The position numbers and the translations under genes were made by a program. From NCBI GenBank assembly GCA_031286755.1, contig JAITTX010000053.1:1-38271 (forward strand): a DNA stretch of 38,271 bases, in the 5' to 3' direction. Below, in pieces: positions 7,615 through 16,231 of the stretch. Every line of letters starts with the position of its first letter. Position 1 is the stretch's first letter. The notes beneath the pieces are model-generated. The model did not search any database and was not told where the DNA came from. It was given only the letters and a program-made list of their open reading frames with translations. Source of the stretch: Paraburkholderia sp. (GTDB lineage Bacteria > Pseudomonadota > Gammaproteobacteria > Burkholderiales > Burkholderiaceae).

Positions 7615-9660
7615 GACCTGCCAACCAACCCGCAACGCGCGGCGCTGCTCGACGCCGCCATCGTCCGCGGGCGCGACGCGCTCGCGCGCCGGCAACAGCC
7701 CGACGGGAGCTGGTGTTTCGAGCTGGAATCCGACGCGACGATCACCGCCGAATACATCCTCATGATGCATTTCATGGCGAAGATCGACACGGTGCGCCAG
7801 GAGAAGATGGCGCGCTACCTGCGCGCGATCCAGCGCCTCGAAACGCACGGCGCGTGGGACCTGTACGTGGATGGCGCGCCCGATGTCTCCGCGAGCGTGA
7901 AGGCCTATTTCGCGCTCAAGGCGGCGGGCGACGCGCCGGACGCACCGCACATGGTGCGCGCGCGCGAAGCCATTCTGAAGCTGGGCGGCGCGGCGAAGTC
8001 CAACGTCTTCACGCGCATTCTGCTAGCCACCTTCGGCCAGGTGCCGTGGCGCGCCACGCCGTTCATGCCCATCGAGTTCGTGCTGTTCCCCAGGTGGGTG
8101 CCCATCTCGATGTACAAGGTCGCGTACTGGGCGCGCACGACCATGGTGCCGCTGCTCGCGCTCTGCTCGCTGAAGGCGCAGGCGCGCAACCCGCACAACG
8201 TGTCCATCGCCGAGCTGTTCGTCACGCCGCCGCATGAGGAGCGCGAGTACTTCCCGCGCGGCAAGGGCGTGCGCAAGCTCTTTCTCGCCCTTGACCGCAC
8301 GGTGCGCCATCTCGAGCCGCTGATTCCGCAAGCGTTGCGCAAGCGCGCGCTCAAGCACGCGGAAGCGTGGTGCGCGGAACGCATGAACGGCGAGGACGGC
8401 ATGGGCGGCATCTTCCCGCCCATCGTCTACAGCTACCAGATGATGGAAGTGCTCGGCTATCACGAGAATCATCCGCTGCGGCGCGATTGCGAGAACGCGC
8501 TGGAGAAACTGCTGGTGGAGCGGCCCGATGGCAGCATGTACTGCCAGCCGTGTCTCTCGCCGGTATGGGACACCGCGTGGAGCACGATGGCGCTGGAGCA
8601 GGCGCTGGCGGTGCCTGATGCAGCGCGCGTCGATACGTCGGGTTCCTCATCGACGCCCAATGCGCAATTGCAGCAGCAGCTCGCGCGCGCCTACGACTGG
8701 CTCGCCACGCGCCAGGTGAACGACCTCAAGGGCGACTGGATCGAGAACGTGAGCCCCGACGTGCAGCCGGGCGGCTGGGCGTTCCAGTACGCGAACCCGT
8801 ATTACCCCGACATCGACGATAGCGCGGTCGTGGCCGCGATGCTGCATCGCCGGGGCCGCTCGATGAAGCGCGCCACGGGCACGGACCCATATGCGGCGCG
8901 CGTGACGCGCGCGCTCGACTGGATGCGCGGGCTGCAATCGCGCAACGGCGGCTTTGCGGCGTTCGACGCCGATTGCGACCGGCTCTATCTGAACGCGATT
9001 CCGTTCGCGGACCACGGCGCGCTGCTCGATCCGCCCACCGAGGACGTGTCGGGCCGCGTGCTGCTGTGCTTCGGCGTGACGGGCCGTGCGCAAGACAAAG
9101 CCGCGCTCACGCGCACCATCGAGTACATCAAGGCGACCCAGCAACCCGATGGCAGTTGGTGGGGCCGCTGGGGCACCAACTACATCTACGGCACGTGGAG
9201 CGTGCTGGCGGGGCTCGCACTGGCGGGCGAAGACCCGTCGCAGCCGTATATCGGGCGCGCGCTGGCCTGGCTCAGGTCGCGCCAGCACGCGGACGGCGGC
9301 TGGGGCGAGACCAACGACAGCTATATCGACCCGCGCCTCGCGGGCACGAATGGCGGCGAGAGCACGTCGAATTTCACGGCGTGGGCGTTGCTCGCGCAGA
9401 TGGCGTTTGGCGACTACGAGTCGGAGTCGGTGCGGCGCGGCATTGCGTATCTGCTTTCGGTTCAGGACAGCGAAGGTTTCTGGTGGCACCGCTCGCATAA
9501 TGCGCCGGGTTTTCCGCGCATTTATTACCTCAAGTATCACGGGTATACCGCGTATTTCCCGCTCTGGGCGCTGGCGCGGTATCGCAGGCTGGCTGCGGGC
9601 GGGGCGAGTGCTGCGCGGGTGAGTGAAGTGAAGGTTGTTGAGCCGGCCGTGCTGGTTTGA
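7603..9660 (+). CDS. shc: Squalene-hopene cyclase
   Basis: Class II triterpene cyclase of 685 aa that converts squalene to hopene/hopanol at the inner membrane, the committed step of hopanoid synthesis. The protonating motif is DIDD at residues 403-406, matching the DXDD of the family. Several QW-type repeats are visible, including QQPDGSWCFELESD near the start, QPDGSWWGRWG and ADGGWGETNDSY, and the length is normal (about 630-690 aa). An upstream in-frame extension to 7408 exists but would run through the tetR gene; the ATG at 7603 matches known N-termini. No Shine-Dalgarno sequence precedes it, and with the -10 at 7590-7595 the message could be leaderless. No other hpn genes are adjacent, so it is a stand-alone cyclase gene. 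Confidence 0.95.
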   Translation: MKNSDLPTNPQRAALLDAAIVRGRDALARRQQPDGSWCFELESDATITAEYILMMHFMAKIDTVRQEKMARYLRAIQRLETHGAWDLYVDGAPDVSASVKAYFALKAAGDAPDAPHMVRAREAILKLGGAAKSNVFTRILLATFGQVPWRATPFMPIEFVLFPRWVPISMYKVAYWARTTMVPLLALCSLKAQARNPHNVSIAELFVTPPHEEREYFPRGKGVRKLFLALDRTVRHLEPLIPQALRKRALKHAEAWCAERMNGEDGMGGIFPPIVYSYQMMEVLGYHENHPLRRDCENALEKLLVERPDGSMYCQPCLSPVWDTAWSTMALEQALAVPDAARVDTSGSSSTPNAQLQQQLARAYDWLATRQVNDLKGDWIENVSPDVQPGGWAFQYANPYYPDIDDSAVVAAMLHRRGRSMKRATGTDPYAARVTRALDWMRGLQSRNGGFAAFDADCDRLYLNAIPFADHGALLDPPTEDVSGRVLLCFGVTGRAQDKAALTRTIEYIKATQQPDGSWWGRWGTNYIYGTWSVLAGLALAGEDPSQPYIGRALAWLRSRQHADGGWGETNDSYIDPRLAGTNGGESTSNFTAWALLAQMAFGDYESESVRRGIAYLLSVQDSEGFWWHRSHNAPGFPRIYYLKYHGYTAYFPLWALARYRRLAAGGASAARVSEVKVVEPAVLV

Positions 9661-9680
9661 AAGTTGTGAGTGTGAGATGG

Positions 9681-9711
9681 ACGCCACCTTTTCAGGTGGC
9701 GTTTTTCTTTT
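9681..9711 (+). terminator. Rho-independent terminator of shc
   Basis: ACGCCACC and GGTGGCGT form a perfect 8-bp stem with a 6-base loop (TTTTCA), followed by TTTTCTTTT. It starts 20 bases after the shc stop codon. There is no T tract on the opposite side, so it works only on plus-strand transcripts. Confidence 0.9.
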
Positions 9712-9717
9712 CGAAAC

Positions 9718-11022
9718 TCAGTAGGTGCGCCGCATCAGGCTCGCGCAAGTGGCGCTAAGCACGCCAACGCAGGTGATGTAGAGCGCGATCAACCACGGCT
9801 GCTGATTGCCATAGTGCAGCAGCGTGGTGGCGACGAGCGGCGTGATCGAGCTGGAGACGATGCCGGAGATCTGATACACGACCGAGATCCCGCTGTAGCG
9901 AACGCGCGTGTCGAACAACTCGCAAAAGAGCGCGGCTTCCGGCCCGTAGACGAAGGCGTACAGAACGCCGAGCACGATCACGATCGCGCCGACGACCGCG
10001 CCGAGACTCTGCGAAGCATGGAAGATCGCGAATACCGGCCATGCGCTCAGGCCGCACACGAGCGCGCCCCAGCCGAACACCCTGCGCCGGCCGACGCGAT
10101 CCGAGAGGCGCGACGCGAGCGGGATCGTGAAGATGAGCACGAACGCGGCCAGCGTGATGGCGCTCAGCACGGCAGCCTTCGAGTAGTGCAGCACGCCGAT
10201 CAGATAAGTGAGCGCAAACACGGCATAGATGTTGAAGATGACGCCGTCGATATAGCGCGCGCCCCAGCCGAGCAGCACGTTCTTGCGATAGTCGCCGAAC
10301 ACTTCCTTCACCGGCACTCGCGCCACCGCATGAGAATCGCGCACCTTCGTGAAGGCCGGCGTTTCAACCACGCGCAGCCGGATGAACATGCCCACGCCCA
10401 CCAGCACGATGCTTGCCATGAAAGCGGCGCGCCAGCCCCACTGCATGAACGCTTCGGTGCTCATCGAGGACGTCAGCAGCGCGACCACGCCGCTGCTCAG
10501 GCACAACCCCACCGCGAGGCCGATCTGCGGATAGGACGCGTAGAGCCCGCGTCGCCTGCGCGGCGCGTACTCGAACGCCATCAGCACCGCGCCGCCCCAT
10601 TCGCCGCCAAGGCCGATGCCTTGCAGCAGGCGCAGGAGCAGCAGGCACACCGGCGCCCAGACGCCGATCGTCGCGTAGGTGGGCAACAGGCCGATGAGGA
10701 AGGTCGAGACGCCCATGATCGAGAGCGTCAGCACGAGTAGCGGCTTGCGTCCGTGCCGGTCGCCGAAATGACCGAAGATCACGCCGCCGAGCGGACGCGT
10801 GGCGAAGCCCACGGCGTACACCGTGTACGCGAGCATGGTCGAGACGAAGGCGTTGCCGGTCGGGAAGAACAGCTTGTCGAACACGAGTCCGGTGATCGTG
10901 CCGTACAGAAAGAAGTCGTACCACTCGACCGTCGTGCCGATCAGGCTCGCGAGCGCAACCGATCTGGCGGTGCGCGCGTTCGTGTCCGTCGGCAGGCTTC
11001 CAGCGATTTCCACTGCTTCCAT
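9718..11022 (-). CDS. MFS transporter, metabolite:H+ symporter (MHS) family
   Basis: A 434-aa inner-membrane carrier with about 12 membrane segments. The MHS signature is clear near the start: ASLIGTTVEWYDFFLYGT, then RPLGGVIFGHFGDRHGRKPLL (the MFS loop 2-3 motif) and LLRLLQGIGLGGEWGGA. Family members (ProP, ShiA, KgtP and relatives) import carboxylates, betaines or aromatic acids by proton symport. AAGGAG lies 8-9 bases before the start. It follows the iron-type alcohol dehydrogenase gene on the same strand after 157 bases that hold no gene I can see. The likely cargo is the compound, or a precursor of the compound, handled by that dehydrogenase. The exact substrate cannot be read from sequence. 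Confidence 0.9.
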   Translation of the reverse strand: MEAVEIAGSLPTDTNARTARSVALASLIGTTVEWYDFFLYGTITGLVFDKLFFPTGNAFVSTMLAYTVYAVGFATRPLGGVIFGHFGDRHGRKPLLVLTLSIMGVSTFLIGLLPTYATIGVWAPVCLLLLRLLQGIGLGGEWGGAVLMAFEYAPRRRRGLYASYPQIGLAVGLCLSSGVVALLTSSMSTEAFMQWGWRAAFMASIVLVGVGMFIRLRVVETPAFTKVRDSHAVARVPVKEVFGDYRKNVLLGWGARYIDGVIFNIYAVFALTYLIGVLHYSKAAVLSAITLAAFVLIFTIPLASRLSDRVGRRRVFGWGALVCGLSAWPVFAIFHASQSLGAVVGAIVIVLGVLYAFVYGPEAALFCELFDTRVRYSGISVVYQISGIVSSSITPLVATTLLHYGNQQPWLIALYITCVGVLSATCASLMRRTY

Positions 11023-11179
11023 GACATGTCTCCTTGTAGGCGGCCGGCGGCGTGACGGGGTCGATCGGCCGCTGCTTCGGGCGCCGTTCTCGTTTGCGGC
11101 GGCGCGTGGCTTGCTCGCGCCGATGTACGCGCGGCGGGCTCGGGCACCCGCTTCTGTGGTTTTCCGGGCGCCGCCCGGC

Positions 11180-12271
11180 TCAGGCGTGCGCGGCGAGGAA
11201 GTTGCGCCCGCGCGGCCCGCTCAGCGCGTGCTCGATCATGCGGCGCGATTCGTCGTCGCCCACGCCATAGCTGGCGAATTCGGTGCGCACGCCGAGTCCT
11301 TCGAGAAAGCGCGCGAGAAAATGTTCGGCATCGCGAAGCGCGCAGGGAAACACGCGGGCGAGCACCGCGTCGCGGCCCGCGTCGCGTCCGCGCGCGAGGC
11401 CCAACACCATCGGCAGCGTGAACGAGCACGCGATGCCGTGCGGGATGCCGTGATGGATCGTCATCTCGTAGGAGATCGAATGGGCGAGGGCGGTTTTCGT
11501 GTTGGAGAATGCGAGGCCCGCTTTGAGCGCGGCGAACGATGCGCGCTCGCGCAGGAGCGGATTGCCGGGGTCGCTCGCGAGCATGGGCAGCGTCTCGAGC
11601 ATGTCGCGTGCCGCCGACACCGCGAACTCGTCCGAGATCGGATTCGCGTTGACGTTCCAGATCGCCTCCAGCGCGTGCGACAGCGCATCGAGTCCGCTTT
11701 GCACCGTCACCGCGAGCGGCAGTGACAGCGTCAGGTCCGGATCGACAATCGCCGCCTCGGGCCATGTCTGCTGCAGATGCAGCGAGTATTTGCGCTGCTT
11801 CACCGTGCGATCCCAGATCGTGGCCCACGGCGTGACTTCGCTGCCCGTGCCGGCCGTGGTGGGCACCGTGATCAGTTGCTTCGCGCGCGGCGGCGTGAAT
11901 GGCGCGCCACTGTCGAGGCACTCGAGCAGCTCGCCGAACTCGCCGCTGTGCGTGCCGACCATCAGCGCCTTGGCCGTATCGAGCACGCTGCCGCCACCCA
12001 CCGCCACGATCACCGGCGTTGCGTGATGCGCGCGCCAGTACTCGCCGTACATTTTGGCGAGGTGCAGGACGTCGGGGTTGGGCTGCACCTCGCTGATGAC
12101 TTCGACGATCCGTGCACCGGCAATTTCGTGCAGCCGCTGGATCAGACCGAGCCCGGCGGCTTCGGGAAACGTCACCACCACCGCATTGCGCTCACCAAGG
12201 ATCGGTGCCAGCCGTTCGAGACTGGCCCGGCCGAAGTTCACCTCCACAGGATTCCAGAACACGCCGTTCAT
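11180..12271 (-). CDS. Iron-containing alcohol dehydrogenase, possibly phosphonate-associated
   Basis: Group III (Fe-dependent) alcohol dehydrogenase, 363 aa, cytoplasmic, NAD(P)-dependent. The nucleotide-binding GGGS is at residues 92-95, followed by DTAKAL, and TTAGTGSEVT binds the phosphates. Metal ligands are expected in SGLDALSHALEA and HSISYEMTIHHGIPHG, all intact. The protein resembles the phosphonate-metabolism-associated Fe-ADH group (TIGR03405-like, from memory), and the divergent LysR resembles aminoethylphosphonate regulators. A role in reducing or oxidising a phosphonoacetaldehyde-like compound is therefore plausible but unproven. No phnW, phnX or phnA gene lies nearby. The ribosome site GAGGGA is 6 bases before the ATG. 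Other possibilities include maleylacetate reductase-like or lactaldehyde-type chemistry. Confidence 0.85.
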   Translation of the reverse strand: MNGVFWNPVEVNFGRASLERLAPILGERNAVVVTFPEAAGLGLIQRLHEIAGARIVEVISEVQPNPDVLHLAKMYGEYWRAHHATPVIVAVGGGSVLDTAKALMVGTHSGEFGELLECLDSGAPFTPPRAKQLITVPTTAGTGSEVTPWATIWDRTVKQRKYSLHLQQTWPEAAIVDPDLTLSLPLAVTVQSGLDALSHALEAIWNVNANPISDEFAVSAARDMLETLPMLASDPGNPLLRERASFAALKAGLAFSNTKTALAHSISYEMTIHHGIPHGIACSFTLPMVLGLARGRDAGRDAVLARVFPCALRDAEHFLARFLEGLGVRTEFASYGVGDDESRRMIEHALSGPRGRNFLAAHA

Positions 12272-12372
12272 CGCCTTCCCTCAATGAGTGGGTCTCGGGT
12301 ATGAACGGATTATGGGAAAGCACGGCTTATAGTAAAAATACAAAAATTTTCACATGATCATTCAACGGATCT
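12272..12372. promoter_or_regulatory. AT-rich divergent promoter region between the Fe-ADH and LysR genes
   Basis: This 101-base gap is strikingly AT-rich around 12330-12360. On the minus strand CATAAT is a good -10 for the dehydrogenase gene, and upstream is ACTATAAGCC, part of a weak inverted arrangement (ACTAT ... ATAAT) of the T-N11-A kind used by LysR proteins. AAAATTTT (a short palindrome) lies nearer the LysR start. The exact operator is not resolved. Confidence 0.4.
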
Positions 12373-13284
12373 ATGCGTCTGACGCACCTCCGATCGTTCT
12401 ATGCCGTGGGCCGTTACGGCAGCGTGACGGCCGCCGCGAAGGCGCTGCACGTCAGCCAGCCGACGGTGACGACGCAGGTGCGCGCGCTCGAAGAAGGCTA
12501 TGGCGTGGAGCTGCTGCATCGCAGCGGGCGGCGCGTTGCGTTGACGCCCGCGGGCGAGACCCTCTACGCGATGGCGCAGCGCATGTTCAGCAGCGAGCAG
12601 GAGGCGATCGACTATCTGAAGGAGTCCGCGGGCCTCACGACGGGACTGATCCGCGTAGGCGCGGTGGGGCCGCTGCATGCAATCGAGATCGTTGCCGCGT
12701 TCCATCAGCGGTATCCGGGCTTGAATGTGTCGGTGCGGCTGGGCAACTCGGAAGACACCGTGCGCGATCTGCTGGCGTATCAGACCGATGTTGCCGTGCT
12801 CGCGCAGTACGAGGCGGATCCTAAGCTCTACTACGTACCATACAGGCGCCATCCGCTCGTGATCATCGTGCCGGCCTCGCACCGGCTGGCGCGCCGCCGC
12901 AGCATCCGCATCGAGGACCTGCGCGACGAGCCGATGATCATGCGCGAGCCGGGCTCGACCACGCGCAAGGCGCTGGAGGCGGCCATGCGCGCGCACCACG
13001 TCGTGCCGCGATACTCGCTCGAGATCGGGAGCCGCGAGGCCGTCCGGGAGGCGGTGATCCTGGGGCTCGGCATCGCCGCCGTGTCGGAGCGCGAGCACGT
13101 CGACGATCCGCGCTTGCGCAAGCTGGCGATTCATGGCGATGACGTTTATACGCATGCGCACGTCGTGTGCCTCGAAGAGCGCCGCGGCGCGCGACTCGTC
13201 GCGGCCTTCTTCGATGTCGTCCGGCAATTGCTCGCTAACGAGCAGGCCACACCCGCGCCGCGCGACCGCGAACCACGTGGGTAA
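12373..13284 (+). CDS. LysR-family transcriptional regulator
   Basis: LysR-type regulator of 303 aa. The N-terminal winged HTH is clear (SVTAAAKALHVSQPTVTTQVRALEE, residues 17-41), followed by the linker and an effector-binding domain (IRVGAVGPLHAIEIVAAF onward) with EPGSTTRKALEAA at the usual place. It is divergent from the Fe-ADH/MHS pair, the classical layout for a LysR activator and its target. The N-terminal half is very like regulators linked to 2-aminoethylphosphonate catabolism (TIGR03339-like, judged from memory), which supports the phosphonate hypothesis. Its Shine-Dalgarno is weak (GGATCT directly before the ATG). Confidence in the family is high and in the effector low. Confidence 0.92.
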   Translation: MRLTHLRSFYAVGRYGSVTAAAKALHVSQPTVTTQVRALEEGYGVELLHRSGRRVALTPAGETLYAMAQRMFSSEQEAIDYLKESAGLTTGLIRVGAVGPLHAIEIVAAFHQRYPGLNVSVRLGNSEDTVRDLLAYQTDVAVLAQYEADPKLYYVPYRRHPLVIIVPASHRLARRRSIRIEDLRDEPMIMREPGSTTRKALEAAMRAHHVVPRYSLEIGSREAVREAVILGLGIAAVSEREHVDDPRLRKLAIHGDDVYTHAHVVCLEERRGARLVAAFFDVVRQLLANEQATPAPRDREPRG

Positions 13285-13394
13285 CTGCGCAGGCCCGCTG
13301 CGCGCAGCCCTTCAAGGCGCCCGGGCAAGCCGCTGGATCGCTCCCGAAATTCACGATGACCGCTTGCCGCCACGGGTTTCAACGTGTCTTCAAC

Positions 13395-13406
13395 TCTTAT
13401 ATAAGA
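13395..13406. promoter_or_regulatory. Palindrome TCTTATATAAGA upstream of the acnB promoter
   Basis: A perfect 12-bp palindrome 11 bases upstream of the -35 of acnB. It overlaps a tandem ATAAGAC-ATAAGAC (13402-13415), so one half-site is repeated. The pattern resembles GntR-family (FadR-like) operators. The regulator is not encoded here. Confidence 0.5.
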
Positions 13407-13416
13407 CATAAGACAT

Positions 13417-13446
13417 TTGACGCTAGAGCCCGTTTGCAATTAAAAT
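13417..13446 (+). promoter_or_regulatory. Sigma-70-type promoter of acnB
   Basis: TTGACG (13417-13422, five of six) and TAAAAT (13441-13446, five of six) are separated by 18 bases. This predicts a leader of about 70 bases before the acnB ATG. It is the best-matching promoter I found in the window. Confidence 0.7.
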
Positions 13447-13525
13447 CCCCCTCAAAGCGGTACCCGGACCAGCCTGGGCGTGCTTGACAAGCCTTCCCCT
13501 GAAACGCAACACCAGTAGGCCCCAC

Positions 13526-16111
13526 ATGCTTGAAAACTTTCGTGCTCATGTAGCCGCGCGCGCCGCGCTCGGCATTCCCCCCCTGCCGCTCACGGCCCAG
13601 CAGACCGCCGAACTGGTGGAATTGCTGGCGAATCCGCCCGCGGGCGAAGAGCAGACGCTGCTCGACCTGATCACCAACCGCGTGCCGGCCGGCGTGGACG
13701 AAGCCGCCCGCGTGAAGGCCGGTTTCCTCGCCGCCGTGGCAAAGGGCCAGACCGCCTGCGCGCTGATCTCGCGCCAGCGCGCCACCGAGCTGCTCGGCAC
13801 GATGCTGGGCGGCTACAACATCGCCCCGCTGATCGAGCTGCTGTCCGACGCCGAAGTGGGCACCGTGGCCGCCGACGCGCTGAAGAAAACCCTGCTGATG
13901 TTCGACCAGTTCCACGACGTCAAGGAACTCGCCGACAAGGGCAACGCCAACGCCCGTGCCGTGCTGCAAAGCTGGGCCGACGCCGAATGGTTCACGAGCC
14001 GTCCGGAAGTGCCGGAGAGCCTCACCATCACCGTGTTCAAGGTGACGGGCGAAACCAATACCGACGACCTCTCGCCGGCCCCCGACGCCACCACGCGCCC
14101 GGACATCCCGCTGCACGCGCTGGCGATGCTGAAGAACGCGCGCCCCGGCATCACGCCGGAAGAAGACGGCAAGCGCGGCCCGGTCAAGTTCATCGAATCA
14201 CTGAAGGAAAAGGGCCATCTGGTCGCCTACGTGGGCGATGTGGTCGGCACGGGTTCGTCGCGCAAGTCGGCCACCAATTCGGTGCTGTGGTTCACGGGCG
14301 AAGACATCCCCTTCATCCCGAACAAGCGCTTCGGCGGCGTGTGCCTGGGCGGCAAGATCGCTCCGATCTTCTACAACACGATGGAAGACGCCGGCGCGCT
14401 GCCGATCGAGCTCGACGTTTCGCAGATGGAAATGGGCGACGTGGTCGAGCTGCGCCCGTACGAAGGCAAGGCGCTCAAGAACGGCGCCGTGATCGCCGAA
14501 TTCCAGGTCAAGTCCGACGTGCTGTTCGACGAAGTGCGCGCCGGTGGCCGCATTCCGCTGATCATCGGCCGTGGCCTGACCGCCAAGGCGCGTGAAGCGC
14601 TGGGTCTCGCGCCGTCGGCGCTGTTCCGTCTGCCGCAGCAGCCGGTCGACAGCGGCAAGGGCTTCTCGCTCGCGCAGAAGATGGTCGGCCGCGCCTGCGG
14701 TCTGCCGGAAGGCCAGGGCGTGCGCCCGGGCACCTACTGCGAGCCGAAGATGACCTCGGTGGGTTCGCAGGACACCACGGGCCCGATGACCCGCGACGAG
14801 CTGAAGGACCTGGCGTGCCTGGGTTTCTCGTCGGACCTCGTCATGCAGTCGTTCTGCCACACCGCCGCTTATCCGAAGCCGGTGGACGTGAAGACGCACC
14901 AAACGCTGCCGAACTTCATCAGCACGCGCGGCGGCATCGCGCTGCGCCCGGGCGACGGCGTGATCCACTCGTGGCTGAACCGCATGCTGCTGCCCGACAC
15001 CGTGGGCACCGGCGGCGACTCGCACACGCGCTTCCCGATCGGCATCAGCTTCCCGGCTGGCTCGGGTCTGGTCGCCTTCGCGGCCGCCACCGGCACGATG
15101 CCGCTGGACATGCCGGAATCGGTGCTGGTGCGCTTCAAGGGCAAGATGCAGCCGGGCGTCACGCTGCGTGACCTCGTCAACGCCATTCCGCTGTACGCCA
15201 TCAAGCAAGGCATGCTGACGGTGGCGAAGCAGGGCAAGAAGAACATCTTCTCGGGCCGCATTCTCGAAATCGAAGGCCTGCCCGACCTGAAGGTCGAGCA
15301 AGCGTTCGAATTGTCGGATGCTTCGGCTGAGCGTTCGGCAGCCGGTTGCACGGTGCATCTGAACAAGGCACCGATCATCGAATACCTCAACAGCAACATC
15401 ACGCTGCTGAAGTGGATGATCGCCCAGGGCTACCAGGACCCGCGCAGCCTCGAGCGCCGCATCAAGGCAATGGAAGCATGGCTCGCCGATCCGCAACTGC
15501 TGCAACCGGATGCGGACGCCGAGTACGCGGCCGTCATCGAGATCGATCTCGCCGACGTTCACGAGCCGATCGTGGCCTGCCCGAACGATCCGGACGACGT
15601 GAAGACGCTCTCCGACGTCGCAGGAGCTACGATCGACGAAGTGTTCATCGGCTCGTGCATGACCAACATCGGTCACTTCCGTGCCGCGTCGAAGCTGCTC
15701 GAAGGCAAGCGCGATATTCCGGTCAAGCTGTGGGTCGCTCCGCCGACCAAGATGGACCAGAAGCAGCTGACCGAAGAAGGCCACTATGGCGTGTTCGGCA
15801 CGGCTGGTGCGCGTACCGAAATGCCGGGCTGCTCGCTGTGCATGGGCAACCAGGCGCAGGTGCGCGAAGGCGCGACGGTCATGTCGACTTCGACGCGCAA
15901 CTTCCCGAACCGTCTGGGCAAGAACACGAACGTGTACCTGGGCTCGGCGGAACTGGCGGCTATCTGCTCGCGTCTGGGCAAGATCCCGACCAAGGACGAA
16001 TACATGGCCGATATCGGCGTGCTCAACGCCAATGGCGACAAGATCTATCAGTACATGAACTTCGACCAGATCCAGGACTTCAAGGAAGTGGCCGACACCG
16101 TGACGATGTAA
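13526..16111 (+). CDS. acnB: Aconitate hydratase B
   Basis: Bifunctional aconitase B / 2-methylisocitrate dehydratase of the TCA and methylcitrate cycles, 861 aa (the E. coli enzyme is 865). The start [20 protein letters not shown] matches AcnB N-termini; a 14-residue in-frame extension to 13484 is ignored. Order is that of AcnB, not AcnA: HEAT-like domain first (to about 160), then the swivelling domain ([17 protein letters not shown]), then domains 1-3. The [4Fe-4S] ligands are C711 ([10 protein letters not shown]), C769 and C772 (GCSLCMGNQ). Codon use is strongly biased to C/G-ending optimal codons, as in highly expressed genes. The Shine-Dalgarno AGTAGG is moderate. It stands alone, with its own promoter and a double terminator. 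Confidence 0.97.
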   Translation: MLENFRAHVAARAALGIPPLPLTAQQTAELVELLANPPAGEEQTLLDLITNRVPAGVDEAARVKAGFLAAVAKGQTACALISRQRATELLGTMLGGYNIAPLIELLSDAEVGTVAADALKKTLLMFDQFHDVKELADKGNANARAVLQSWADAEWFTSRPEVPESLTITVFKVTGETNTDDLSPAPDATTRPDIPLHALAMLKNARPGITPEEDGKRGPVKFIESLKEKGHLVAYVGDVVGTGSSRKSATNSVLWFTGEDIPFIPNKRFGGVCLGGKIAPIFYNTMEDAGALPIELDVSQMEMGDVVELRPYEGKALKNGAVIAEFQVKSDVLFDEVRAGGRIPLIIGRGLTAKAREALGLAPSALFRLPQQPVDSGKGFSLAQKMVGRACGLPEGQGVRPGTYCEPKMTSVGSQDTTGPMTRDELKDLACLGFSSDLVMQSFCHTAAYPKPVDVKTHQTLPNFISTRGGIALRPGDGVIHSWLNRMLLPDTVGTGGDSHTRFPIGISFPAGSGLVAFAAATGTMPLDMPESVLVRFKGKMQPGVTLRDLVNAIPLYAIKQGMLTVAKQGKKNIFSGRILEIEGLPDLKVEQAFELSDASAERSAAGCTVHLNKAPIIEYLNSNITLLKWMIAQGYQDPRSLERRIKAMEAWLADPQLLQPDADAEYAAVIEIDLADVHEPIVACPNDPDDVKTLSDVAGATIDEVFIGSCMTNIGHFRAASKLLEGKRDIPVKLWVAPPTKMDQKQLTEEGHYGVFGTAGARTEMPGCSLCMGNQAQVREGATVMSTSTRNFPNRLGKNTNVYLGSAELAAICSRLGKIPTKDEYMADIGVLNANGDKIYQYMNFDQIQDFKEVADTVTM

Positions 16112-16122
16112 ATGCGAGAGTG

Positions 16123-16151
16123 GCCTGACGCGCGGTGTTTTCGCGTCAGGC
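16123..16151 (+). terminator. First hairpin after acnB
   Basis: GCCTGACGCG and CGCGTCAGGC form a perfect 10-bp stem with a 9-base loop, 11 bases after the acnB stop. It lacks a T tract, so it may protect the 3' end of the message or help the second hairpin rather than terminate by itself. Confidence 0.6.
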
Positions 16152-16172
16152 TAGTGTCGTAGCATCTCGCGC

Positions 16173-16212
16173 AATGGCGCCGCGGGCTCAATGCCTGCGG
16201 CGCCATTTTTTT
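16173..16212 (+). terminator. Rho-independent terminator of acnB
   Basis: AATGGCGCCGC and GCGGCGCCATT form a perfect 11-bp stem with a 13-base loop, ending in a run of seven T (16206-16212). Plus strand only. It separates acnB from the converging chromate transporter gene. Confidence 0.9.
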
Positions 16213-16231
16213 GTCGTAGCGCGTGCATGGC

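Noticed and set aside
14198..15784. A 528-codon open frame opposite acnB
   Set aside because: It mirrors the acnB codon pattern in GC-rich DNA, has no ribosome site and an unnatural Arg/His/Gly-rich composition. acnB is certain on the other strand.
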